Shown: positions 1 through 12,098 of the stretch, in pieces
Numbering within the stretch: the first letter of the stretch is position 1
Layout: each line of letters starts with the position of its first letter
NCBI GenBank assembly: GCA_051453625.1
Contig: JBOZIK010000001.1
Coordinates: 282,036,548-282,100,547, forward strand
DNA from: Welwitschia mirabilis
Taxonomy: Eukaryota; Gnetophyta; Gnetopsida; Welwitschiales
Length of the DNA stretch: 64,000 bases
Direction: 5' to 3'
Translations under genes and position numbers: made by a program
The notes under the pieces: model-generated
What the model saw: the letters and a program-made list of their open reading frames with translations, nothing else
The model's database searches: none
Told to the model about the DNA's origin: nothing

Positions 1-1100
1 TGAATATGAATCACCTTAGAATACTCATTAAATTATTTCACTGTATGTTTATTAGGCTCTCCAAAATAGCTATGGCTTGATCCTCCATATCCTAAATACA
101 TGCATCATACTGATAAAATTAAGTGGTACAATAAGCACATAAATTAGAAATTTGAGCATATAACCTTTACTCCATGCCTCCTAATAATGCAATAATATAC
201 TCAAATATGGTATCTCTAACTAATTAGGGCTACCTAGGAGGAGGTAGAGGTGGAGATACTATAGGAACCTCCCTAGGAACTAGTGGTGTCATACCTGAAA
301 TCTTAATTCCAAATCTCTAGTAATATGTATCATCTACTAAAATATGTATTGAATGAGAAGTATCTTCTAGAATAGGGTTATCAATATATATAAATAAGGC
401 ACTCAATAAACAAGGGCATGTAATGCTAAAAAAATAGCACTGAGTGCTCATCCATCTAAGTCGGTGTCAAATAAAAGAGAACAAGTCCATCCTCTCTTCC
501 TGATGAATAAGTGATAAAATCTAAAGGTGGTTGATCATAGCATGTGTATTGTGTCATACTAAAACTATGTTATAAATGATGGCTCAATGAAGGATGCAGT
601 AGTAAGAAGGCAAATAGGTCATAACTACCCTTTGTCAATCATCCCTTGCATGGTATGGTAACTCTAGCAAGATTACATAGGCCCATTTAACTCATCTCTA
701 TCAAGATCCATCCTCTATTCATCTGTAAGAAGTCCTATTATTACTGTAATATGTTATGGCTTAATATAAATTTGATGGCCCTTCATTGTAGCTCTAATCT
801 TCTTATTATGTTACCCATCATCCATAGTAGCTATAATAACCTCAAATGCCTAATATAACTAGATGATCTCAACCTTAAACTAGGAGTTATAAGCATGTAC
901 TAATCCATCACAACTGCCAAGTCTTGTAATGCATGATTTAAATTAGATTCTAGTCTTTATATATAATCTCTAAAATACATTTCCTTTTGATAGATAGTAG
1001 AGGTAAGGCGATGCATTTGTTCCTATAAGAGTGCCTCATGCTCTCACCATTCTACTATCCAAGCAGCAATAATTTATGTATGGGGAAGCTCCTAAATCAC
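1..1100 (-). pseudogene. Env-like accessory ORF remnant of Athila-2
   Basis: Read on the minus strand across several stops and frameshifts. The readable blocks include GHQIYIKPEHITVIIGL followed by a DELNGP block and a VVMTYLPSYY-like block. The same layout (GHDVHIILIHIRQVIDL, then VVLTYLTPYY) occurs at 24900-25500, next to a 3' LTR of the same family as the 5' LTR of Athila-2. This kind of protein is known as an accessory ORF between pol and the 3' LTR of some plant LTR retrotransposons (env-like position, or 'putative plant transposon protein' domain). That it belongs to Athila-2 is inferred from its position beyond the split 3' UTR. No function can be assigned; it is not translatable as it stands, and it runs off the left edge of the window. 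Confidence 0.4.
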
Positions 1101-2868
1101 TACATTAAGAGAAGAATAATATACATATGTTCCATATAGAAAGAACATTTTAAAATCTAACATGTCAAAAACTATTGAGAATTAAGTGCATAATGAGCAA
1201 GAATCTTAAAAGAATGAAAGACATAAAATTTTAAAAGAAAATACTTATAACTATTAATCTAGTATATGGAATTCAATTACGTAAATTTCTAAGTGTAGAT
1301 CACTTAAAAAAATAAGTGGGCTCAGAGAGAAACTATTTGATGTGACTTAAAAAAAATATATATGAGCAAAATTTGGAAATAAACCATGGAAAAGTTATGA
1401 AAAGTATCTCATTATGTTTAAATGTGATTAAGTCATTAAATATTAATAACTCCATAAGCAAGCAATGATTATGATGCCTAGAAGAAATTAGAGGACAAAG
1501 ACTACACTGAATTTGAAAAAGAAATGAGGGAGAAAACTTCTTTTAAATAATTCTACTATCATGTCATTCTGCATGTTATTAGAATGACTAATGGCATGAC
1601 ATATGTGTCATCCCTTTTATCATTAGAATGAATCAAGGTAAAACATACAAAAATCCTAAATGGTTTTTAACAGTTACCATGCCCCATGTTGTGGGGATGA
1701 CATAACAAATAACAACCTTCATTAAACTAGATTGAGCTAAGATTTTAGAAGCAGATCATATCAGTGGTGTACATTATGATTTTTGACTTAAATTTTATGA
1801 AAATAGTGATGGTTTTAATGAATTTTAAATTTCTAATTTGAGAGTTATGAGTCTTTAAAATTATAACTAGGTTGTAATCATTATTAATAGAAAAAGGTGA
1901 ATCCAATATGTATGCTCTATTAAGGACTTAGTGGAATTAAGATTGGAAAAATACTATTAGGAAAGTATACTAATTTTTAGTGTTTCAAATAATATCATGA
2001 TGTGTGAGTGTTAAATCTCTAGTACTTTTTTGATTTCATAGAGACTACAAGATGGTGATCATATCTAATGGACTATTTTTTAAGGATTTTTAAAAGTGAT
2101 TTCATAGACTATATCATGAGGATGATAGGTGACATGATAGTCATTTTATAAGTACATGAAAAATCAATGATGATTCTTTAGTGTAAAAAGGTTAGAGATG
2201 CTTGAAAAACTCAGTAAAATCATTAAAAAAATAGGAGAAATAAAGTGGTAATTACTCAAAAGATGCTTAAGTCATATGAATTGGACAGCAAGCTTGTAAA
2301 GAAAAATACTCATGAAAGAATTTAAAGATGTAATGTGCAAATTAAGCCATAAAATATATTTTCAAATGCATCATTACAATCAAGACCAGTAGCCAAATTA
2401 TAGAATTCTTAAAGTTCATGAAAGATAACTAGCCTTACTAAGTGTTTAAACCCATAAGAATCTTAAAAAAAATGCAATTTGGTTTTAAGAAATTAACCTA
2501 ACTATTATTAAAGTATGGAAGGAATGGATATAAATAACATGAAGAAAGTTGATTCCTTTATCCTAGGTGATAATGTAATAGGACCCACAAAGGATAACTA
2601 CCCAACTACTTAATATGAAAAATACACATGATGTAGTACTTAAAAATGATAGATTCATAAGATAGAAAGTGATTATGAAATATATTATCAACAAGTTCCT
2701 ATGAAGACATTAAATGCCATTTTCTTTTTTTCTTCTTTTTCTTCTTCTTTTTTTTTTATTTTTTGTTAATTTTTTCAAAGTGACATGGTTTCTAAATACA
2801 CTATTCTTCATGGTGAAGGAGGTGCAACCACTGCCACAAAATAAATGATCTATAGGAAAGAACCTGAT
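1101..2868 (-). other. 3' UTR of Athila-2, outer part
   Basis: Non-coding, very AT-rich. Directly left of the nested element (about 2780-2868, minus strand) the sequence aligns with the post-pol UTR of Athila-1 around 5560-5710: both share a TTGCAC-TCC-TCA-ATG-AAGAATA-TATTTAGA pattern. This places it as the continuation of the UTR that resumes at 13340. It contains dyad-like GTCAT/ATGAC motifs near 1560-1700 and a long pyrimidine-rich run at about 2722-2772. Confidence 0.5.
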
Positions 2869-4130
2869 TATAACTATGAAAGTGTGAATTTATGTAATCT
2901 TTAGGTTCTTAAATAAAAACCTATAAATCATAATACTTGCAGAAAACAAATACTAGTATAGATGGGAGTTATTCTAAGCATCATAATCCATTTAAGGCAC
3001 TAGGCTAGAAGTTAGAAAATTGATTTTCACAAAGTATTTTTAATCTTTTCTAGTAAATGAAAGTAAACAAGAATGTAAATGCAGTGCAAAATGAATGATG
3101 ATGAAAATGCAATAGATGGAATGCAAGTGGGGTTAGTTCTATTTGTATTGTAGTCCTTTCATCACAAGAACTATTTCTTTATAGCTTAGATTATATAAGA
3201 AGAGTTCTATTACTTATTCCTAGTTAATACAAACTATAAGAAATGCCAAATAGAATATGAACAATGTAATTCTGAAATTAGACTGAAATAGGAATGCAAA
3301 TTTAAAATAGCAAAACCAACCTTAACAAAGTTTACTCTTATGATGTAAATAAACTATAGAACTATCAATGAATCATAATCAACTTAAATTATAAGGGACA
3401 TTAATATAATTATATTAAAAAGAATAATTAAATTAATCATGAAATTTTACATCCACTGACAACAAATTAGTAGCACCTTAATAAAGGATACTCAGCCTAA
3501 CACCAAGGTAAATTTCCTTCTATAGCTACTAGATGGACATCTTGTCTTTTAGTCTTCCATCACAAGAACATTAAATACAGAAGATGGAAAAGGAAGTGAA
3601 GGAAAGAAAATGTATTAATAGTTTTACATTAAAGTTCTAGAAACTCAAATCTAAGAGTTAGAGAAGAAACCCAATAAGCCCAAATGGATTACATGACTCC
3701 ATTAGAAAGATAGTACTTGTTGTCTATAAAAAATAGATATCATCCGAACTATCATGGGGAGGATAATAGGGATGTCACTCCATATCAAAAGATGATTCAT
3801 TAGCTTTAGGCCCTATAGTTAACTTTTTAAACTTCATCCATGTTATTAGTGCTATCGTCTTGCCTATTATGGGGATGACAAAGGGGATGACTGACTTCTT
3901 CATCTTTTGTCTCAAAGAGGAATTAGTCTTCTGCATGCTAAATCCTTCTTTAAAAGCATAAAGGATTAAGATAAGCTTGAGACTCCTTCAAATATGCTAA
4001 GAATCATATGTTTGAGTGATCATCCTATTAGATCTCCATAATCATCAAATTTTCATCCAAATATATATAAATGTCCTACAAAAAGTACTCAAAATACATT
4101 GTTGAATTCCTAAAAATTGGCATTGTAATA
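2869..4130 (-). repeat. 3' LTR of Athila-1
   Basis: About 1.26 kb that aligns along its length, in the same orientation, with 12099-13339. Shared blocks include those starting near 2941/12160 (AGAAAACA..., GATGGAATGCAAGT), 3480/12690 (GGATACTCAG) and 4000/13225 (GCTAAGAATCA.ATGTTT.AGTGATCATCCTATTAG). The terminal dinucleotides are decayed (TA where TG/CA is expected). A purine-rich tract at 4131-4150 adjoins it on the internal side. The two LTRs differ by many substitutions, indicating an old insertion. Confidence 0.75.
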
Positions 4131-4150
4131 TAGCCACCTACTTAGCCTTC
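4131..4150 (-). other. Polypurine tract of Athila-1
   Basis: On the minus strand it reads AAGGCTAAGTAGGTGGCTA immediately before the 3' LTR. The same tract precedes the LTRs at 56010 (AAGGCTAAGTGGGAGGCTA) and 34054 (AAGTGAGGGACTA). It is the usual primer for plus-strand DNA synthesis in LTR retrotransposons. Confidence 0.6.
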
Positions 4151-6200
4151 TCAGTCCCTGACAAAGTGAGAAATTACCTATATTATGAGTTAATTTAACT
4201 AAGATAAATAGCAACTATAAAAATGTAATTTGAGTTTAATTTTACCATTGAAGAATAAACATTAAAGACAAATTAATTAATACAAATACGAATATTTTTT
4301 AAATCTTCCTACTTATACACATTACCATAGAACAAATAAATGTCATATACATACAAAAGTCATAAAATGTAATAATGATAACTCAACAAATTATAATGTG
4401 TATGAATAATGTGATACAATGATACCAACACTGATGTGTAAAATTTAAGTAGTAATAATCGCAAAGAATGATTCATCCAAAATTCATTAATGTATTCTAC
4501 GAGGATAAAGTACAAGATTAATCATAGCATTTTTTACCTTAGATGATTTGGAAAATAGATATAGGAAAACTTTACGAGTGTACCACTATGTTCCCGCTAA
4601 ATATAGTCCATGAAATTTATTCAAGTCACATGAAATCATATCCAAATAACTCATCAAAAATATGTATCATGAAAGTTCAAACATGATTCTTTTTAAAATT
4701 ACAAAATTTTTGCTCAATATTTTAGAAGCATTCTTAGAAATATGTCATGTCTCCTCCCCCTAATAGGTAAATAAAGATATCTCAGATTTCATAGGATAAA
4801 AAAGATGATTGTCATCTTGGCTATCATGGGGAAGACAGATGTGAAATAACAGTGATCAAATAAGATGTTTGGAAACATAGGAAAAACCAGAAAAAGTCTG
4901 GAAGCAAGCAAGAAAATGAAAATCAATAGAAAAGAAAAAAAAAAAGGTAAAGAGTAAAGAATTTTCTTAAAAAACATGAACATAATGAAAAGATAGCTAT
5001 GAAAAACAAGGATGCTAAAGAAAATAAAATGCACTAAGTAGAAAGAAGCAATGCTCAAAAGAACTTCTTCAATGTGTTCAAACTCAGTAAACCTAAAAAA
5101 TTAGGAATTCAAACTTAAAAAGTATCATTGTTACTTATTAAGAAAATAAGAAACAATAATCCTCATGAATAGAAGCTCTAAGTAAAAGCAACAAGAAACT
5201 ACTAAATGATCAAATTCATAATATTATTTTGAAAAAGTATGTAAATAACTTTCAAAAACCCAAGCAAAACAACAAAAGAAAAACAAAGTGAAAATGGATA
5301 ACTAAGAACATAAAGAAGATTTTTTACTTATTCTAAATCCTAAACTAACAAATTATCTTATAATAATCATAAAATAACCTAATAGAAAATGCAAAATTCA
5401 TAAAATACCATTTGAATAGCTAATGATCCTGATAATATCAAGTATGTTTAAATGTTGTCAAATAATGAATGATAAGATAAAAAGATAAGGAAACGTGAAG
5501 TCACTAGTTCACATATTAAAGTAATAATAAAATCCAAAAAATTACCATGATCATGTAGAAGTAGTATATCAAAAAACGAGTCTAGAAAATAAGCAATGCC
5601 TCTGATGATACTAGTGACATCACTGATCTTGTAGCCTCTAAATAAAATTTTATTCTTCCATAATGAGGGAAGTGCAAACTATTAAAAGAGTAAGGACCCA
5701 TATAGCATAGCCAACTGATCCCCCAGTGGAACTTCCACAGCTACTATATCACCTTATCAAAAGTTCCTCTTAGGAAAATTTACCCTAGTGCATTTACGAT
5801 AGGACATCATGATGATCATGTTTTTAGATATAAAAGAGTAGGGTTTTATTTCTTTTTTTAATTCTTATTTCTCTTCTTATTTTTATTCCACATGACCAAG
5901 TACTTATAAGGATAAAATTGAAGTAATGAAATGAGAAACAAGTAAGAACAAGTAAAAACAACTAATTACTTCTCACCATTAAAAGAAAACAAAAGAACCA
6001 AGGCATCTTCCTTCTAAATGAAGTTAATAGACATCCAAATGTCTTAAAATTAGGTGAATCTAATATTATCATCTTAGAATACTAAAGTAAAAGATTACTA
6101 ATTATGATAACTTTATAAAGTAATACATAATTCAAATTAAAGATATTTAAGTAATAAAATGATGTCTAACTAAGAAATTTATAAAATGGTAAGAGGAAGG
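4151..6200 (-). other. 3' UTR of Athila-1
   Basis: About 2 kb without a recognisable gene, between the end of integrase and the polypurine tract. Two parts are conserved in the other Athila-type copies: 5560-5830 resembles 33010-33200 (opposite strand), 13340-13440 and 27545-27660. 5890-6200 resembles 32600-32970 (opposite strand). A dyad motif lies at 4808-4838. The short hydrophobic reading frame at 4789-5058 on the minus strand is not conserved and is probably chance in an AT-rich sequence. Confidence 0.55.
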
Positions 6201-6204
6201 TCCT

Positions 6205-7200
6205 CCTCATTGAGAGGGCCTTCTAAAAAAAGTGCTTTTATAATGTTTAAGGTTTTATTAGAATATGATTCATAGATTTTTAACCTTTATCTATTGACTT
6301 TTTAAATTTCCTTAGTGTTTGATTTAGAGATTTCAACTGGGCCATTGGTATGTACTTTTTTAATTAAGATAAGGAACTAACCATTTAAAGATTAACTTGT
6401 TATGTAAAAGGTGTACTCAGGTATTGTATAAAAGGATAAGTTGGCCAATGAAGAATATTTTTATCATGTTTGAACTTGAATTAGGCTTTATGAATGAGTT
6501 AACAATGTATGAAATGAGTACGTTTTTCATCTAAATGATCAAGTTGGACTAATTGAATTCTAGGATTTTTATACAAGTCTATAAGATTAATTTGATATAT
6601 GAAGTAATAAAAGTTATAGCAAGCATCAACTGATATGACACAAAATTTTCTCTACATAAATTCATATTTTGAGAAACCTAGAGAGTTGAACCAAGTAGCA
6701 TGATAAGCTAAAAAAACATCATTAATTTTAGAGAACCACATTTTCTTATTAACAGAAACTAATTTTTGAAGCATCTTTTAATTTCTTGATTGGTGTTTTT
6801 AGCTTGTCCATTAGTTTAGGGATGATAAGCAAATGAAATTCTATGTTTAGTGCCAACAGATAAAAGATGTTTTTAAAAAAGATGATTAATGAAATAAGTT
6901 TCCTAATCACTAATAACAATTTGTGAAAAATTAAAACATTAAAAGATATAAGTTTAGACACAATTACAAATGGTTCAAGCATCATTTTTGATAGTACAAA
7001 CAACCTTGATGTACTTAGTAACATAATCAACAACACTAGGATGTAATTTTTATCCTGAAAAGGTGGTTTAATAGGGCCTTTAAAGATAATTCCTCAATAA
7101 TCAAAATGTTTACATTCAAGCATAGGTTTAAGAGGTATATTTTGAGAATGAGCTAGGCTACTATAATGTTGACATGTATCACACATTTTAACAAAGTCAA
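6205..7200 (-). pseudogene. Integrase of Athila-1 (decayed)
   Basis: Minus-strand translation across frameshifts gives the core-domain order of Athila/Tat integrases: a VVDYVTKY-like start near 7030, a HRISFAYHP and TNGQAKN-like block near 6800-6870, and the later VFLAYHATWFNSLGFSKYEFM block (6640-6710), which corresponds to the conserved ALWAYRTAYKTPIGMSPY region. The C-terminal part continues to about 6205. This enzyme joins the cDNA ends to host DNA. Many stops and frame changes make it inactive. It lies directly downstream of RNase H, as in Ty3/gypsy elements. Confidence 0.75.
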
Positions 7201-7439
7201 ATAAATATTTAAAAATGGTAGGCAAATAAAAACTAGATAGAAAAATTTTCATTGTAGTATTTTATTTACTAAAGTGTCCTCCACATATTATAACATGAAA
7301 AAGTTTAAGGATTTCTAAGCTTTTCCATTCAGGAATACACTTATGCATGATTTAATCTTTATGTTAGTTACTAATCTTATGGAAAAAAGGTTTTGCATTG
7401 GTTATGGCTCCAATGATGAGGTGTTTTCATAGTAACAAG

Positions 7440-7960
7440 ATAGTTCATAATATTAGCATATCAAGGAATAGGATGAGTGGAAGAGATGACACTAAGTTGT
7501 TTAATAACAAATAGGTGTTCATTAATGAATGAGTCATTTATGAGGAGTTTATCATGAGAATAATAAAGTTGAGATAGGTGATCTATAATGCTATTATGTT
7601 TTCCAACTTTATTGATGATGGTGAGCTTAAATTCTTGCATGATAAGGATCCACCTAATAAGTCTGATACTAGAATATTTTTTAGTTATAAGATAATGTAT
7701 AGTTGCATGATATGTATAAACATTTATGTGAAAACCGTGAAGATAATGTTGAAGATGATGAAGGCAAAAGATAATGTCAAGCATCTATCTCTTAGTAGAA
7801 GTATAGTTAGATTGGGTTTTGGACAAAGTTTTACTAAGATAGGATATGACTTTAAAATAATTTTCATATTTTTAGCCAAGAAGCCCATCCACAGGAATGT
7901 TACTTGCATTACACATGAGTTCAAAATCTTTAATCTAATTAGGACCCATGACAATAGGTT
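7440..7960 (-). pseudogene. RNase H of Athila-1 (decayed)
   Basis: A readable minus-strand frame contains NVYTYHATIHYLITKK, then IRLIRWILIMQEFKLTI and NSIIDHLSQL. These match the end of plant Ty3/gypsy RNase H (YTDHAALKYLL, RLIRWVLLLQEFDLEI, VADHLSRL in the family). The Asp of the family's TDH motif reads Tyr here. RNase H removes the RNA strand during reverse transcription. The domain is split over two frames (7461-7784 and 7724-7954) and is not functional. Confidence 0.8.
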
Positions 7961-7979
7961 TAGAAGAAATGTTTTCCTT

Positions 7980-8870
7980 AACTATATCAAATTCAAGTTG
8001 ACATGAGTCATTTTAATCAAATTTAACATTTTTTTTAAGTAATGAGTGAAGGAGTTCATAAATTTTAACATAGTCATGAATAAAATGATGATAAAACCTA
8101 GCATCATCAAGAAATGATCTAACTTTTTTGAAATTATTTGGAGGGCTAAGGTTTTTAATGATATTAATTTTTGTAGGATGCATCTTAATTCCTTTTTTTA
8201 AAATGTAGTGATCTAAAATAATTCCATGTTTGATAGGGAGAAAACTTTTTTTCTAACTCAAATGAAGGCCACTCTTTATAAATCTATCTAAGACTTTCTC
8301 TAATCTTTATATGGTTTGTTCAAAGGTTTCACCAAATATGGAGAAGTTATTCATAAATATTTTAATAGAATCCTCTATCATATCCTAAAAGATTCCCATC
8401 ATTACTTATTAGAAAGTTCTAGGAGCATTGCAAATTCTAAAAGGCGTTCATTTAAAGGTAAAGATTCCAAAGGATGAGGTAAAGGTTGTTTTTGCTTGGT
8501 CTTCACTTGATATACAAACTTGATTATAGCCACTATACCCATCAATAAAATAATAGTAAACATGACCTTAGATTATATCAAGTACTTAATCAAGAAAGTG
8601 TAAAGAGCAATGATCCTTTCTAATGACCTCATTAAATTTTCTAAAATTAATGCACATTCTTCATTTTCCACTATTTTTTAAAGGTACTAATAAAGAACTA
8701 ACCCGCTTACTATTGGATATAGCATATATGATCCTAACATCCATAAATTTAATAATTTCATCTTTAACTATTTGCTTAAGGGTTGGGTTGAGCCTTATTT
8801 AGGATTACCTAATAGGTTTAGCATTATCCTTAAGATAACTTTTATATTACACTATATAAAGAGGGGTGGT
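7980..8870 (-). pseudogene. Reverse transcriptase of Athila-1 (decayed)
   Basis: One minus-strand frame stays readable from about 8380 to 7980 with few stops: IKIFMNNFSIFGE, then KHGIILDHYILKKGIKM, IKNLSPPNNFKKVRSFL and FYHHFIHDYVKIYELL. This is the typical Athila RT palm-thumb order (FMDDFSVFG, LGHxIS, PPTNVKxVRSFLGHAGFYRRFI). The catalytic Asp-Asp pair reads Asn-Asn (8346-8351), so the enzyme would be dead even if the stops were repaired. The N-terminal half extends to about 8870. Confidence 0.8.
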
Positions 8871-8876
8871 AGTAAA

Positions 8877-9059
8877 TTATTTATAAGTCCAAGCAAAGAA
8901 ATCTTCCTTAGAAGTTAAGAGTGAGATCAAGTTGGATTCTTGTTGAGGAGGAATAAACTCACTTATCATTAGAGGTTTATTTGGGTTTTTGAATAGAAAA
9001 ATGTATTTTAGATCTTTAAGTAACTCCTTGAGTTTTAAGTTAACATTTTCAACTATCAT
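8877..9059 (-). pseudogene. Protease-RT linker of Athila-1
   Basis: An uninterrupted minus-strand stretch of 60 codons reads LKELLKDLKYIFLFKNPNKP, then a PPQQESNLISLL segment and ends FFAWTYK. It matches the segment just before RT in Athila/Tat polyproteins (LPxHLKYxFLGE...P.I....L...E..LL..L...K.A.GW). A homologous stub is present in the plus-strand element at 32090-32215. Confidence 0.75.
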
Positions 9060-9299
9060 TATCTGTCATGAGGATGATATACATGGGATGATACTCTACA
9101 AAAAGGTTTTTTAGCAAGTAAACATGTTAATTTTCTTTGAAAGAATTCTAAATTTCATGCTTAAGATAGTGTGTTTTAGTTGGATCATCATACAAAGTTG
9201 GTTCCTATAGCATTATCAATCTCTCATTAATTGGCTGATGTTGTAAAAACAAGGTTGGTTTAAATTAATTTTCTAAGTTAAACTAATCTCCTATGTTAT

Positions 9300-9660
9300 T
9301 TTCAGTGGCATCAAAAACTTGAATGTTATACTTCTTATTTCCTATTTAACATTCCATTATTCTAGTTTATGTATCAATGATATAATCGGTAATTGCATAA
9401 AATGATCATCCTAAGAGTGGTGAATAACATCTATCATGTTCTACCTCAATGACCACATCTATGGGGTGAAAAAATTCCTCAATTTAGATGACTAGGTCTT
9501 TGATTATCCCTAATGTTTTCTTAATTGAAGTATTAGCTAATTCTAAGATAATTCATGTAGGTTCTATTTAGTTTTCCAACCTAAGTCTTTTACATATGTG
9601 AAGAAACATAATATTGACACCAGCTCTTATATCAATTAAAGCTTTTCAAATTCTTTTGTT
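9300..9660 (-). pseudogene. Aspartic protease of Athila-1 (decayed)
   Basis: The minus strand reads ALIDIRAGVNIMFLHICKRL, with a following LELANTSIKKTLGIIKDLVI block and a LLG-like block near 9410. This is the retropepsin layout of Athila elements (DLGASVNIMP..., LQLADRS...G...DV.V, IILGRPFL). The catalytic Asp is kept but the Gly after it has become Arg. The enzyme would have cut the Gag-Pol polyprotein. Several in-frame stops are present. The plus-strand element at 31470-31870 has a closely similar domain. Confidence 0.7.
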
Positions 9661-11390
9661 TCCTTCCAAGATAACACTCATAGTTGCTACTCTAAGATCT
9701 TTGAATTTAGGATACTTTTTCATTAGTAAATTGGAAATAGATAAATTAAGAAAACCTTTGCTAGGAATGGTACATTTTTGTTTTCTTTTTACTAGATCTT
9801 TTCACAAATTAGAATATTTATAATTTTCTTGCAAGAGTTTTCAAAACAGTAAGTCTATGTTTGCTTCTTATATCAAGGTTTTAAAATGCTCATCAAAGGT
9901 AGAATTCATGTTTAACCTATTAAGCTAAGAAGTAGATGGTTTCTTTCCTTAGTTTTCTTGTGAAGATATTTTAGTAGAGATTTTAGCATGTGATGTTGAT
10001 GGAAAGCTATATGAGTCCAAAATTTCTACCTGATCTTCCTCATTACTGTTTTCATTATTTTTGAAAGTTGAAATCTCATAGGTAGGAGGTATTGTATCAT
10101 TTTCACTTCTTATGATTACCTTTCAACCTCTCTTAATTTCTTTTGAGTTGGATAAAGATTGAGATGTAAGAGACCCTTGTGGTTTGTTATTGGCAAGCAT
10201 TGTTTGTTGAAGCACATTCAGTAAGTTTTTCATATGATTGTTAGTATTTTTAATATTATTGTTGGTCTTTTTCTTTTTGAATCTTTTTTAATTCTTCCAT
10301 GAAATCTCTAAGTGGATCATTTTAATTTGATAGAAAATTGAAGTTATTTAGTTGGAAGTTTTAATTCATGAATCTATTTTTAAAAGGTTTTCATTGTGAT
10401 TGTTCACCTATTTTTATTGAAACTGGGATTAATTTTTAAAGTTAGGTGTTCTTTAATTAAATTTACATACTCCCTCAAACATCCTCTCATTAAACACTTG
10501 TAGCTAAAAATACTCTTTAGTTCGATGAGAGTTGTCTTTTCCAATTTCAAAAGTTGAAGTTGTGTTTTCAACTTTTACTATCTTTGCATCAACTATTAAT
10601 TGAGTGTACTTATCTAAAGTGGTTATGAAATCCTTAATTAAATTAGTTGAGTTACCTCTCTCTTCTTATTTGTCATGTTTAACTTTCTTTAAATCTTTTA
10701 TAATTTGGCCTACAATTCAATTTTTCTTAGTAGGTTTAAGCCAAGTTTGACTTGTCTCTACTAGGTTTTTTAACATACTTCATGCATCTTTTAAGACTAA
10801 GTTTAAGAAGTTTTCATCACAAGAAAATACTACAGTCTGACTATTCAATTCACTATAGAAATAATTGACTAATTATTTTTTAGAAAATTCATTAATAAGT
10901 TTGGAATGGCTAGCTATGATAAAACATTCATATGTTATTACATAATCCTCGTGAGGTTATTATTGAAACTTGGTAACTTCCTTTCTTCTATTTCTCATGG
11001 AACTTTTACTCAAATATTTTTTAATATAAACTTATTGCATTTGACTTTGTAATTAGGACTCTTATATGGAATGGTTTTAAGCTAAAGTTTTACCCTTCCT
11101 CTAAGAGTGACTAGAAAAATAATCATGTAAGTATGGTCACTAATACATTTATTTTCATTTCCTGAGGTAAGCACAAGTTGTTCAATATCAGATAAATGTT
11201 GGAAAGGGTCTTTCTTAGGTTTCTCTAAAAAATTTGAATAGACACTTAACTTTCTTAATTCTACATCATCAACAAGAAGTAAATCAAAGGGATTTTGGAT
11301 TTCACATTTTCTATTAGCAATTAAATATCTAAGAGTAACATTTGAATTTGAAGTAGAAGTTCTTATCATGGTTAGCATATTAGATAAAGT
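9660..11390 (-). pseudogene. Gag of Athila-1 (decayed)
   Basis: The N-terminal part is a readable 98-codon minus-strand frame (11082-11378) with KKDPFQHLSDIEQLVLTSGN and CISDHTYMIIF. It matches the gag of the plus-strand element (DFLQHIIDIEQLILTLENE, VSDRIYMI) at 29930-30050. Gag forms the particle that packages the element RNA. The rest, down to about 9660, is broken by frameshifts, and I could not read a zinc knuckle. The Met at 11378 may be the original start, since no similar sequence is seen further upstream. Confidence 0.65.
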
Positions 11391-12071
11391 GACTTACTTT
11401 CATTTTTATAAATATTTAGATATAATTAAAGAATAAATAACATGATATACTTCTATGTTATAATTTTCTTTTGCAAAATCTAATCATAAAATAATAAAAG
11501 TAGAAAAATATTATTATTTAATTATTGGAATTTACATATTTTACTTGAAGTTAAATAATACTTCTCTAATATTTTCTTTAATCAAGTTTTGCTCTCTCTG
11601 ATATTCATCTTTCTACTAGAATTCATCATATCCCTGTGTACCTTAAACAATAAATAAAAACCAAAATAAAAAGTAACTAACTATTATCCGTATAGTCATG
11701 GAAATGATAGAAGGAACAATGATTACAACAATAAAAATTTAAAATCAGAGAATAATTGTTAAAGCCAAAAAAACATGCTGTCATCCAAGCTATTATGGAG
11801 ATGATAGAGAAGATGATAATATTTTTATGACTAATCTACAGGCAGAAAGAAAAATTATGAAAAATAAGATATTTTCAAAAATTTAAAACTATCATTCTCA
11901 ATGTTCTGGAGATGATAGAGAGGATGACAAATATCTTTAAAGCTATAGAAAAGCAAAAATTACTAAATAAACCTATTTAAACTATGCTACAAATATGATA
12001 CTATTTCAATAAATAACTTGAATAAAAATTTGAGATACTTATTTAAATAGTGAGAATCCTCTAGCTTCTTA
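11391..12071 (-). other. Leader of Athila-1
   Basis: Untranslated region between the primer-binding site and gag. It contains three consecutive dyad motifs near 11683-11725, 11780-11820 and 11890-11930, each an ATCAT-type half facing a GGAGATGATAGAG(A/G)(A/G)GATGA half. No coding sequence is seen. Confidence 0.5.
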
Positions 12072-12075
12072 TGAC

Positions 12076-12096
12076 CTTCTTTGGCAATGGCATTAA
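12076..12096 (-). other. Primer-binding site of Athila-1
   Basis: On the minus strand TTAATGCCATTGCCAAAGAA follows the 5' LTR. It is a decayed match to the TGGCGCCATTGCCGGGGA-like site, complementary to the 3' end of tRNA-Asp, that Athila elements use. The Athila-2 site at 20617-20637 is better preserved. Confidence 0.55.
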
Positions 12097-12098
12097 AA

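Noticed and set aside
4789-5058. Hydrophobic 89-codon minus-strand frame resembling a membrane protein
   Set aside because: Phe/Ile/Leu-rich translation is expected from A-rich sequence read on the other strand. It lies in the Athila-1 UTR and has no counterpart in the sister elements.
7578-8006. 142-codon plus-strand frame
   Set aside because: It is the antisense shadow of the RNase H/RT remnant on the minus strand.
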